DNA of 64,000 nucleotides, from NCBI GenBank assembly GCA_039881145.1, contig JAYKKI010000008.1, positions 31,044,501 to 31,108,500 of the forward strand, in the 5' to 3' direction. Positions 52,231-63,775 of the stretch are shown one piece after another; positions within the stretch are counted from its first letter, which is position 1, and each line of letters starts with the position of its first letter. This stretch comes from Druceiella hillmani. Lineage: Eukaryota > Arthropoda > Insecta > Lepidoptera > Hepialidae. The notes under the pieces were generated by a model. The model did not search any database. It was not told where the DNA came from and worked only from the letters and a program-made list of their open reading frames with translations. The position numbers and the translations under genes are program-made.

Positions 52231-52786
52231 AAGAAGTCATTAAAATAGTTTCTATATAAATAAACGAAAGATTCTTATGGAAGGAGATAAACAGGAAGGA
52301 GATAACAATTAAATTTATCTAAATTTGTAATTAATGTTTATAAGTTAAGTTAATGTTTACAAATAAGCGATACGAAAGTAGAATTGAAAGTGGTTACGTA
52401 CTCGTGTTACACACCGATGAATCAGCGCACGTGAATTTGTGGTTTTTTATGAGTCTCGAGTCTGAATACGTCAGATTAGTTAAATTATTCACAATATTAG
52501 AAAGAAGTCATTAAATAGTTTCTAGATAAATAAACAAAAGGAATCAAAAGTCTTTCTCAAATAAAAGGGCTCCGTAAGTACTGCGAACTTCTAGTTTGTT
52601 TATCTCCTTCCCATAAAGTTTTTCTAATTAAATTTATCTAAATTTGTAACTGATGTTTATAAGTTAAGTTAATGTTTACAAATAATAGATACGATAGTAG
52701 AATTGAAAGTGGTTACGTACTCGTGTTACACACCGATGAATAAGCGCACGTGAATTTGTGGTTCTTTATAAGTCTCGAGTCTGAAT
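52195..52786 (+). repeat. Tandem duplication with an inverted inner segment
   Basis: Unit 1 (52,195-52,465) and unit 2 (52,466-52,786) share both ends: 'cgtcagattagttaaattat' at the start and 'gagtctgaat' at the end. In the middle, unit 1 has 'atggaaggagataaac' where unit 2 has the reverse complement 'gtttatctccttcccat', plus about 50 extra bases. Identity outside that part is high. Confidence 0.85.
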
Positions 52787-52789
52787 TTA

Positions 52790-53140
52790 ATATAGGATCT
52801 GTCGTGCCAGATTAATTGTGCCAGAGGTAATAAAAGTACTCTAATCGACCACAGCGTTTGCTATACGAGACTTACATAACATGCACTATTACGATAACCA
52901 TGCACATCGTTTGTATATAAAATCAAATCCTAAAAAAAATATATCAGTAAATTGGAATATGTTCAGGAGCAAACAAAGTAAGACTTAATCTTTTATCAAT
53001 TGATTGTATTTTAAAATATTAATGACACCACGGGAATAGGTAATTATAAGAAAATAATTTATATGTCAAAGAGAAAATTAGTACAAAATAGTTAATTCAT
53101 ACAAATAAACTTACAGCTAAAATAATTATCTCAAATTTTC
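52790..53140. other. AT-rich DNA without recognised features
   Basis: No gene or repeat was seen. Confidence 0.5.
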
Positions 53141-53144
53141 GACG

Positions 53145-53797
53145 AACCTTTTTAATATAATATTTTTAAATGCTTATTAATTTTTAAGAATACACATTTT
53201 TTGTTATTGTAAACATATAAGAATCATTTAATCTGTTTTTGATCATATTTGATCGCAGCTACATTTAGACCTATCCCAACCTAGAAAAAGAAATTTCAAT
53301 GGTGCTTACGGTACACGACTGCCAAATCCTTCTCGCTACAAGAATTACTTTTTAGTTTGTTTAAGAAAAAATCATGAGAAAACAATAGTGGGTTGATTTT
53401 TATTTTGTTCTATTTGTAGAGAAAATGAATTAATTTTTTTTAAAGAGCTATTGAAGTGGTGCGAATTTTTGCATTTGCCCCACCGCGGTTACGCTAATGG
53501 TTTCTTAATTATTAGAAGTCTTAATAATAGGCAAATATATACAACTAGATGGGATGCTTATTTAATGGCATGATTATATAAGCCATGGCAATCGATGAAT
53601 AAGGCTGTATAAATAAATAAGTAGCGTATATTTATTTTTGCCCACATTTCCGATTCCCACTGAATTTTCGATAGTTAATCGCCTGTTATCTGCTTTAAGT
53701 AACATATATTTGTAACTTAATATAGTCATAGGAATCTATACTTTTAAGCAGGTTTTTAATTATATAGTCTATTCAAATATCTTAAATCAGTCCTAAA
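53145..53797 (+). repeat. 653-bp direct repeat, copy 2
   Basis: See copy 1 at 48,889-49,541. The flanks on both sides differ from those of copy 1, and no target-site duplication is visible at either copy. Confidence 0.95.
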
Positions 53798-53799
53798 AG

Positions 53800-54385
53800 G
53801 ATAATTGAATGAATTTCATGTCTGTGTGGGTGCACACGTATTCGATTAAAAAGCAGAATGTATTCTGCTATTTTTCTGCTAAACTGATGTTACATTTTTG
53901 TCAAAAAATTCCTTTAGCAACAATATAACAGAGAGATCGTTAAACAAATGTATCTATTGCTGTGATCGGTAAACAAATGGATCAGATGTTGTGAGTATTT
54001 GTATATTAATTATAGAAGAAGGTCTTGATCCGAGTCTAGCTCTGTTTTAGTTCAAAATATACGTAGGTAATGATTTACTAATCATATATGCTCAAAACAC
54101 TTAACTTAAAATCGGTTACATAACTGGAAACGGTCTAAAAACACAAAAACTTTGGTTAAGTTATGTAATGAAAAGCTTACAGGCTATGCAAGTTGTTAAT
54201 TTAAAGAAGAGAAGATTAGTTAATTAATAATATTATATATTTATCATTAACTTCTGTTAAAAATTATATTGTTACTATTAATGTAAACTAGACATAATAT
54301 TATTTTTTTAGCTTGTAATCTGACATTCTTGTTGAGTTTGAAAAATATTGATGCAAAATATTCTTATTCGGGGACTTTTGTAGAA
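53800..54385. other. AT-rich DNA
   Basis: The block 54,110-54,235 and the block 54,560-54,680 share diverged phrases ('ctttggttaagttatgtaatg' and 'ccttggttgggttatataatg'), an old duplication. No gene. Confidence 0.5.
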
Positions 54386-54528
54386 TTGTAGAAATACAAT
54401 TTTACGAATAACACCGAAAACATGATGTAAAAACCAGTTACTTCTAATTTTTTAAAAATTTTATAATGACTTATAATGTATCAATTGAAAACATTTATTG
54501 AAGATATTTTTAATTTATTATTAACGAA
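54386..54528 (+). repeat. About 145-bp dispersed repeat, copy 1
   Basis: The block 'ttttacgaataa...acatgatgtaaaaaccagtta...tattgaagatatttttaattt' recurs at 56,068-56,208 in the same orientation with moderate divergence. Confidence 0.8.
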
Positions 54529-54689
54529 TTACTAATTATGGATGCTGAAAAAAACTTAACCGGTCACGAATTAGGTGATTGAAAAAGATCTGAAAACGCG
54601 AACACCTTGGTTGGGTTATATAATGGTAGGTTTAGAGTTGATTCAAGTTATTAATGTAAAGAAGAAGAAAAGATTTGGTTACAACATTA

Positions 54690-55860
54690 TTGCCGTAATT
54701 AAAAAGAAATTATTTTAGTAATAATACTACTCAGAACGAACCGAAGTTTTGTTTCCTGTTTATTGTTTTTCCTTACGTTACTTGTTTTGTACAACATAGA
54801 TGTACGTAGTTGTTTATCCTAGTGAGAAGTTGAGTTTGATTAATTAGTATTTCCGCGTGGCACTTCAAAAGTTACTAATGAGTATTCCTTAATGACTATT
54901 TAACGATATGTTGTCATTCAATAAAGGATAAAAATGCCGAAGTAATCTATGAAAATTCCAAGAATGCGTCAACGTTTTCGGCATCAACGGTTACGAACCA
55001 AACAATCTATTAACGTGTTTTTCAATGCTCTTATTATCCGACTGCATTCTAAAACACTTGTGACAGCAAACAAACATAGTAAATTGTTTACAAGCGTGGC
55101 GTGCTCAAGAGAATGTGTGCCTCCAGCGTGCAGTCTCCCTCGCGGACTCTGGATTCCCTCTACAGCGAACTTGTACACCAGCGCACCGGGTGCCCCGCAA
55201 ATGTTTATTCTGAAATAACCTACATATTTAATATATATTTCATGTCACTTCTAACATGATTTTTTGAAGTGTATAAATTTTATTGTATAAATTGAATTAT
55301 TTATTGAGATATTATTAGAATTATATTTAAGGTACCTACTGATTTGTGCCATAACATGTTATGAAATAAGTCGGAGATTACACGGCGCATACTGATATAA
55401 ATAGCTTTCTTAATCAAACTCATTGATCATAATAATTAAATTATTTATTATACAAATTAAATTGACAATTTAACAATTGATTTTTAATTAATTTAGGAAA
55501 TGTAACCATTTCCTAAATTAATTAAACAATTACCTTTAAAAAATCATAGATTTTGAGTATTTTTTTGAATAATTTCCAAAGTTATTATGTACTTCTTTAG
55601 ATTTTCATTTCATATTTGTTTCTTATTGACAATCCCTGATGTATTAAAAATATAATATACGAAGCTAATTTATATTTATGAAGATAATTTTTTTAATTTT
55701 GAATTACGGTGACAACTTTTTTTTTAATTTTTGCCTGGTTTTTTAATTATATTAAATTTTTGTAATGCCAGGTCCGTTTTCGTCGGTCTTCTGTTTTTCG
55801 TAGATAGTCGTGCATGGAGTTATTATTTTTCTTATGTTACTGATATTTAACTAAATTTTA
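54690..55860. other. AT-rich DNA with a GC-richer block and one hairpin
   Basis: The block at 54,950-55,215 has open frames on both strands without a recognisable family, so neither is called. A 19-bp perfect hairpin lies at 55,484-55,502 and 55,507-55,525, with a 4-nt loop. Confidence 0.45.
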
Positions 55861-55865
55861 CCTAT

Positions 55866-55872
55866 ACACACT

Positions 55873-55942
<70 letters not shown>

Positions 55943-55962
55943 TGTATATATATATATATACA

Positions 55963-56047
<85 letters not shown>

Positions 56048-56059
56048 GTGTGTGTGTGC
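55866..56059. repeat. (CA)n-(TA)n-(TG)n microsatellite
   Basis: A CA run, about 140 bp of TA with symmetric tg/ca interruptions, and a TG run follow each other, so the whole array is nearly self-complementary. Confidence 0.95.
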
Positions 56060-56067
56060 GGTAGATA

Positions 56068-56208
56068 TATAATTTTACGAATAATGTCAAAAACATGATG
56101 TAAAAACCAGTTAAGAAATTAACTTTTAATTTTGTCTAATTTTGTAACGACTTAAAATGTATCAATTGAAAACACTTATTGAAGATATTTTTAATTTATT
56201 ATTATTAA
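56068..56208 (+). repeat. About 145-bp dispersed repeat, copy 2
   Basis: Partner of the block at 54,386-54,528, and directly downstream of the CA/TA/TG array. Confidence 0.8.
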
Positions 56209-56209
56209 A

Positions 56210-58640
56210 CTTTTTCAGATAAGATCTTCTAAATACAAGAAGGGTAGGACATGGAAAATGACCGTCGAAATTTATAGCGGGTATTTTGGGCGATCAAAAA
56301 ATTAAAAGACATAGTTGAATAGAATTTTGAATGTCCCGTACAATATCTGTTAACGCAATTTATAAACCTTGTACATCGCGTTGCCTTTTGTTTATTGCAT
56401 CTATCTGTACAATTTAAATGCAACAAATAATAGAGGCCCTAAATATTTGCACTTGGTCGAATGGCGAAATAAAAGGTTCCCCGTAAAATCATAAGAATGG
56501 GATTCTTATACCATTTGACACGAAAAAGCATACTGAATGTTTTTGAGTCGTATATGTATTTATAGCAACTTTGCTTGGTCCGGTTGAAAATATATTTTAT
56601 ATAGATTCCATTGCTGACTTTAATGAGCAAACTTCAGGGCAGTTGTGTATCTTTCCTAATCACAATGAATTTGCAGTGTAGGATATAATTAAGAAAACAT
56701 ATTTCTATATATACCTTTTACTTTTTGAAAGAAACAAATGTTTGTGCAGAGCGACCTTATGTGACGTCATTTTTTCTGTGAATTTGGAAAACAATATAAA
56801 TACCTTAATGGCTTTTACATTTAAATAAAAAAAAATTAAATAAAAACATTCATTATAAATTATGGAACGGGTTTTGCAAAAAATTAATTGAAATTTCAAA
56901 TGTGTTTTACGATTTTTCAAAATTGTTATAGCGTGTTAATATTTTACCGAAGCATGGAACAAAGAACAGCTAGTTGTACCGAATGATGTATGAATCTTTG
57001 TGAAGGAAAATTACCAATATAAATATGCCTGAATTATATAAGTTTAATTTTACCCTGGGTATTCGTTGTCATTTCTGAGTCCCTTTTTCTTCTCGAGACT
57101 TACTTTATTTTTATGATTATAGCTTTTATTTTATTTGGGTTAATATTGTAACCAACGAAAATACCTGTCATTTACGAGTAGAACATTTACGAGTCGCCCT
57201 ATGAAAGATTCGTACACATTTAGGCATTTACGACACTTAAGAATACGTAGTATTTCTATTAAACTATTTGCAAATATTATTCACAATCGAAATATTTTGC
57301 CTATTACATGAATCACAGGCGTCAAAACATGGATACTCATATTTAAAAAAATTATAAAACCTGGGATAATTGCCATAATTTTCCTGTAATCTTTTAGTCA
57401 CATTTAACAGGAGTTACACATTTACGTACTACTCATTACAAAGCTTTTTGTACTACGTTTAAATATACTCGATAATAAATAAAACTATAAACATGTTATT
57501 TCTAAATTGTGATGCCAGAATTTTTTGAGAGCTGTGTAACCCCGGAAAACCCTGTAGTGACATTTTTGTGTGTTGCGTCGTTTGTATTTTTCTTTCTCTC
57601 TCCTAATAAATGATTGTTTGATGCGTTGGCGTAATGAAGTGTGCAACTTCCCCCTTCCTTATCATTTGCGCTAACTTTGTTTTGGCTCGTGTCTCGTGCC
57701 CGCTGGGATTTGTAGATTCACAAGTACGTACCTCGTGCAATAATTTATTTTTGTAGCTTTCTTTTAATGCGGTTGTTTCAATTGTGCCAAATATTTTATG
57801 GTTAGACATTCTAGTAAGCTTAAAAAGGAATATCTAATATCGAGTTTTTTTTAAGATGTAGACATCCTGTCTGGTATTAATGTGATGACAGTAGTAGCGG
57901 TATGCTAATAGTCTAATACTATCTTAATTTGAGTAGATGAGCACCTATATGCTAATTGTGACATCTAATGAGAGTTGAGACTTAATGGGCCCAAAATTTT
58001 ATTTATCATTTACTGTTCTTGATTATAAATGGTAGATTTTAATTGTTCTTATTACTTTATTTGAAAGAATTTAAGGAACTTATGGAAAATAATATTTTTA
58101 TCGGGTTTATTTTTTTGTAAAAACATTCATGTATAAAATTCGAATTTGATTTTTTACATTCCCCTGTGGATGTTAAATATGAAAATATTCGCATTATAGA
58201 ATGTTAATTGCTTAATTGTACACATTGATAAGGCCATCAGATCGTTTTATGGCAAGAATGAAACCGTAAACAGCTGTTATTTAGCTTAGCTGTAGCTTTT
58301 CTAGTGCGTGACTTCATTTTATTCTAGCAATCTACTTTTTTGATGTGCATTTCGAGAAGTGTTATGTTGATTTTGGTGAAACAAGTGCCAAATTACAATA
58401 AATTAATTATTATTACGAATGAAATATAAGTGAAATTGGGCTTAAAACGTTGCATATGATGGTATGATATTAGTGTGTGATGAGATTTCAGCGGATAAAT
58501 ACTTCAAAATTTTACTCAACCCTTTGCTAAAGGGTTACCATCATCGTACAATGTGAACATCCAAAATCATAACCTCCTTCTTCATTATCAGAAACTTTGG
58601 CTTAAAAACCGAGACAGTTTACTTAAAATTGTCGTCGTCC
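56210..58640. other. Unique AT-rich DNA
   Basis: No gene is supported. The 57,590-57,800 part is more balanced in composition and may be conserved non-coding DNA. Confidence 0.45.
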
Positions 58641-58644
58641 TGAT

Positions 58645-58815
58645 GTATTGCGTTAATCATAAGGCATACGGCTTTTGACGGCGCGTCGCGTCGTGTAGAC
58701 CCAGGCTCAATTCCCGGCCGCTCATCGAGCAGAGCTGTAATGGTGTTCTGGTTGGCTGTAAGAAATTACTCTCATAGCAATAAGTCCGCCATATTTATCC
58801 ATTAGATACATTAAA
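58645..58815 (+). mobile_element. tRNA-derived SINE fragment
   Basis: The B-box-like 'aggctcaattcccggc' is followed by 'cgctcatcgagcagagct', parallel to the fragment at 1,595-1,760. It ends in 'caataagtccgccat', the complement-like form of a tail also seen at the LINE ends near 1,940 and 51,680, so the SINE and the LINE may share a 3' end. No tRNA fold is possible. Confidence 0.5.
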
Positions 58816-58974
58816 GTAGCATGATATAAATAAAAAAATATTTGGTGAGTACAAATTATTGCGGGCAAGTAAAATAATTATTGCTGAAATAAAAACCAGA
58901 AATACAGTAGTTAATCTGGTTCTTTTCTATTTCGAACATTTTCGATATTATTCGAATAGAATTTTGTGATTGTT

Positions 58975-58976
<2 letters not shown>

Positions 58977-59034
<58 letters not shown>
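58977..59034. repeat. (TA)n microsatellite
   Basis: Nearly pure TA, close to the left arm of the inverted repeat that starts at 59,055. Confidence 0.95.
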
Positions 59035-59054
59035 ATTTTATGACATATATGGTA

Positions 59055-59240
59055 TTAAACAAAATCTACAATTGCATAATTTAGAGTAAGATCCGATTCG
59101 AACATGACCGACTATTTCAATAGATAGCTTCTCTCTTCCACACAATTTTGCCTCAAATGGGGAAATAGTTTCAATTAAGTTTTTGGTAATATTGTATCTA
59201 ATGACATTGTTTGATTAAATGTATTTCATTTCGCAAGTAT
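59055..59240. repeat. Left arm of a 2.7-kb inverted repeat pair
   Basis: This arm matches, in inverted orientation, 61,617-61,782 (roughly 80-85 percent by eye over 150 bp), beginning ttaaacaaaatc. Its inner part (attgttt.attaaatgtatttc) matches 61,470-61,503 instead, so the right side has about 110 extra bases. It may be the terminal inverted repeat of one transposon or two copies of a shorter one. Confidence 0.75.
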
Positions 59241-59244
59241 CTTC

Positions 59245-61425
59245 TTTATTACCAAAAATCTTGATGATTATACAACATATTTTTACAACGTTCCTCTATA
59301 ACGATGGGCAAAAAGCCAATTATGATTTTTCTTGCAACCGATCGAAAGTAATTTAATTGAATTACTTTTTACAAGTTCTGTACATAATTTATTATGATAC
59401 TTCGTTTGAGAAATCTTCAAGTGGTTTTAATATGCTCCTCCTCCCTGTATATTTGAAAATAAACGTAAAAAATACCTAAAGAATTTTACATTTTGAAATT
59501 TTACATTTTGATAGTGAGGGTGTTCTTTTAAAGAAATTTCGAACTTCCTGAAATTTTTCATTTTGTTTTGCAAAATGAATGTAATTACCAAGTGTTGCGG
59601 AACGTACTGGACAGGTATTATTGATGATACATCCATAGATTAAAGTTTATCATAATAACGTACGTAAACTATGTCCTTAGCCTAAGTTAATTCGACGTGA
59701 AACTGACGCACAACAGCCCGAAACATTCCACCCGAAAAGGACTTTCCACCGACATCATGAAAGATTACGCAGCGACAACTCCACACCGAATTTAATAGCA
59801 GCAACGATAATTTTAGCAAACGCAAACTAAGTTCTAAATGGGCTTTACCTACCAGCAAATCAGTATACCTACATATATACATCTGGCTTGATATAAACGG
59901 GCTATGCAATTTCGTACGCGCGTATATTCGTACGTACGACCGCCCACAAAGACACGGGAATGTTAACAAACAAACTTACCAACAAGGGTTGAGGAGTTTG
60001 GCCGAGCGAGGGCGGCGTGATATTTTATAGCAACCCTCTATCAGTTTCGCGTACTTGCTATAACATGATCATAGACGTTATGTATGCAATTTGCCAAGGC
60101 AAAGCATTTGATATGAAACATTATGAAAACTTCAAAATTTGCTGCAAATTTATTGTGATTGAAATTTTAGCAAATATGAAAATAGTTAAAAAAAATGTTT
60201 GAGTGCAAGTACGGTTTTCAAGGTGTAAACTCTCGAACTGGTCGTAATAATTTACATACAGTTCTGAAAAAGATGAATTGGAAAGAGTGAACTAAGTTTA
60301 TGAAATAGAGGCAGACACGTTTTCTTAAGTTTTTAAAGATAATTTCGTAATTTAAGTTTAATTAATGTGCAATAAGTGCATTTAAAGAAAACTAGTGAAA
60401 ACTTTTATTTCCATTTTGAGAAAAGAACTAATGATCGGTTCCTTGCCAATTTCGATTGTTAAAATAGATTTGCCATATTGTACTTTGCAAATCGTTTAAT
60501 ATATTAAAAGTTGAGAAACACCACACACAATTTAAAATAAGGTATTACAGATTTCAAAAATGTTATAGCACTATTTACTGCCATATTATTTATCTTTATG
60601 AGTTTCCGGCCTACATTGACTCTACAAAGTTTTGAGACAATTTCTCCGCCCAATTTGAATTATTTTTAAATTAATGTCTCATAATAAGGTGAAATATAGA
60701 TAATAATTTGATTAAAAAATTCTTTTAAATGAAACTATAAATAATTTAAAGAGAAATCCCGAATAATATTGTAAAACATTACACCAGATATTTTAGAGAA
60801 ATAATGGATATAGAATTATAGTAGTGCAAAACAACTATAATTTCATTGATGAAGGTGGCGACTATATTAAACTCCTAACTAATTCTAAAAAAATACCCTA
60901 GTGAAGACAAACATCATTTTCATATGAAAAAAATCTATGAAGATTTTGATTTTGAAAATCCTAAATGAAAAATGTTACAATATTGGATATCAATACACTA
61001 AAGTTTTTGTGAAACATTCCTCATATTTGAAAGATGCGTCATGTTGTGTATGACTCATAATTTATTCATTTCTGTCAAAGTAAACCGTGATGTCATACCA
61101 AAGACGTCTGTAAATTTTCCGACAAACAATAAATATGCAGATGAGCTTCTAAATTCAAACACTGTTGGGAAGTACGAAAAGACTTAAGTACAAAAAATTT
61201 CAGGTACAATGACAATTGTTAATTTAGGGAAGTACCTCTGCCAGAAATCAATTACTGATATATTTACCAGTTTACCGGTGATTATATATCAATTTAACCA
61301 ATTGGCTGAAGCGTCGTCTTGTCTCGCCTTGTCTCTTTATTACTGCTCTCAGGTAACAATAGTGGTATATGGTTCTTTTAATTTTCAGCGTCAGGTAGAG
61401 AACTTTGTTCATTCTAATATTGTAT
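59245..61425. other. DNA between the inverted repeats
   Basis: No gene is supported. The 59,680-60,060 part has a balanced composition, a minus-strand TATA-like site and a splice-donor-like site (see findings). The rest is AT-rich. Confidence 0.4.
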
Positions 61426-61429
61426 TTTC

Positions 61430-61782
61430 GGTAATATTGTATATATTACCAAAAACTTAATTGGAACTATCCAGTGAAATGAAATACATTTAATTAAACA
61501 ATGCTCTCCTCACATCAATATATTTATTTCGATATTTATACATATAAGTGTCTATCCTGAAATAAGTTTTTGAAAGTTACATTAAAAACTTTTAAAACAA
61601 TTTTGATAAATTTTCGTCATTAGATACAATATTAACAAAAACTTAATTGAAACTATTTCCCCATTTAAGGCAAAATTGTATGGAAAATCGAAGCTATCTA
61701 TTAAAATAGCTGGTCATTTTCGAATCGGATCTTGTTCAGTTAATGTTCGGTACTAAAGTATGTAATTGTTGATTTTGTTTAA
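61430..61782. repeat. Right arm of the inverted repeat pair
   Basis: 61,617-61,782 is the reverse complement of the left arm, ending gattttgtttaa. A second, shorter inverted match at 61,430-61,503 repeats the 'accaaaaacttaattggaac' part, giving a subterminal duplicate. No transposase frame was found between the arms. Confidence 0.75.
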
Positions 61783-61884
61783 GGTCACTGAAATCGTGTA
61801 ATATTCAGCTTTCATAAACAAACTTTTGCGCACACGTGAAGTGTGCGTAATACATTATTTACTACTGCTACGATTATTTTTCAG

Positions 61885-62207
61885 TGATACGTCGCAATAT
61901 ATTTTCACATTATTCCGATCTGTTGTATCTGCATCGCCCGATTACTCGTTCTGTATATTGATATAATACTTACAGATAGAACAGGTTGGAATAACTTGAT
62001 AATATATGAAACAAATTATAGTAACATTTTTTTATGAAATATAAAATGAAGAAATTACATCGAAAATTATTTTTTTGCATTTCCCGGTATTTTACTAATA
62101 ATATCGATTAAATAATGAAATTAATTATAATATATGATGAATTTTGAAAACTTGCCTATGATTTTCCTTCAATGATACGTCGCAATATATTTTCACATTT
62201 TTCCGAT
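61885..62207 (+). repeat. 35-bp direct repeat, 288 bp apart
   Basis: tgatacgtcgcaatatattt... occurs at 61,885-61,919 and 62,173-62,207 with one mismatch. The DNA between and around the copies is AT-rich. Confidence 0.85.
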
Positions 62208-62209
62208 AG

Positions 62210-63710
62210 ATTCTTTACGAGATAAGAAAAGAGAATGTATTTTCCTGCATTTCTTAAAATTATTGTTAGACGATAATTTTAATTTTTTGTTTCTTTACGT
62301 ATAATGTTATTTTATTTATTATCAGGTTTCATTTCATAAATCACACGCTGGGTTTAATTTTTTTTTGGTTAACTTACATGTAAAAATTGTAATTTATTTT
62401 TCAGATATATATATTTCTGCCTTCCAGATTACGTGGCTCAGATTTTAGAAGACTATAATATCCAGTAAGGACACCGAGCTAAGACCAGTAGGGCCTCGTC
62501 ATCACCTTGGTAACGGAACAGTAAAAACTCCTTAAAATTGGTATACAAATATATAACTGGCGTATTACGCGCATTTATCAGGTAAACATAATGCACACTC
62601 CATCACTTTATTATCAGAACTCGAGAAACTGACAAGTATTCGACAAAAATAAATTTAATTCATCCTTGTACAACGAATTTCTCAATATAGTATGCTATAA
62701 ACAAGCTATTGAAACTAGTTTCTAGTTCACAATTGCCCCGATCTCAAGTGTATTTGCATTGTTAAGTTCTTTCACACAATGAACTATAATATCTAGACCG
62801 CAACTGGCCACGCGTATAAAATATTTAACACCACAAAAAGTAACAATGAACACGACGATAATACACACCCCCGCAAACAAAGCCCTCACTTACATTTTAT
62901 GAAGGTGATGTAAAGATATGTAAATAAATACAACCCTTATCCGTCCAAAGATAAAGCGCTCCCGGTGACTTATATAATGTGGTAAATGTCATGCGCTATC
63001 AAACCCGTTAATACGTCGTTAGTAATATTATGTAGGTCGGCCCAGTGGCCCGCTAGTGAGGATTACACAGGTGTTAATATGAAAGTGACAATTAGGCACC
63101 CTATAGATGTGTCAGATGATTTTTGTAGGGATAAAAAAAAGAAAAAAATCGAAATTCAGTTAAGTTTGGTATTTGGAGAATTAGGGAATTCAGCTGGCTA
63201 TGGACTGTCGTTGTTTAAAGGAAACGATATTTAAGTATAATATCTGTTAATTTGTCAGCAGTGTTTGTTATGTTTGTTTATAGCATTCTTATTAAAATGC
63301 TGGGAAATATTTAAATAATTCTTACATCTACTTTCTCAAATTTAATAATGAAACATTGTAGGTTTCTTCATTAATGTAGAAACTATATATTGACTCTTGT
63401 ATATTTCTTTTTGACTCTGTCATATTTATGTATTTTATATACGTTTTCTAAATTTTTCTTAATAGTGTAAGGGCACGAGTAAAACTATTAAATTTTAAAA
63501 AGGTTATGTGTAAAAATTATACTAAAATGTTAATGTAAGATAAATTCAAAAGAATTCGCGGCCCCGTCAAGTAACCAAGAACGATTTAAAAAATGTTTTA
63601 ATTCAAAGGTATAGGGCAATTAATTATAATTTTTTCTACAAGAGCTGCTACGCACACAAGTCGATAGTTTGAAAAGTGGCATTGCACTGAAGCAAATTAC
63701 AACAATTTAT
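62210..63710. other. AT-rich DNA with a weak exon-like signal
   Basis: A 60-nt stretch at 62,405-62,464 is bracketed by splice-like signals (see findings). The 82-codon frame at 62,986-63,234 has no recognised family. No gene is called. Confidence 0.4.
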
Positions 63711-63714
63711 CCAG

Positions 63715-63775
63715 ATTTCGTCGATTCATACTTGTTGTATGTCACCTACATACAACCCGTATGAATCGACGAAAT
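63715..63775. repeat. 28-bp foldback with 5-nt loop
   Basis: The arms 63,715-63,742 and 63,748-63,775 pair at 26 of 28 positions. It sits at the border between AT-rich DNA and the GC-rich end of the window. Confidence 0.85.

Noticed and set aside
48889..53797. LTR retrotransposon with 653-bp LTRs
   Set aside because: The repeats lack TG...CA ends, no primer binding site or polypurine tract is seen, no target-site duplication exists, and the interval holds unrelated repeats and a LINE fragment instead of gag-pol.
54949..55218. 89- and 64-codon frames on opposite strands
   Set aside because: Neither has a recognisable domain. The two frames are mirror effects of a GC-richer block.
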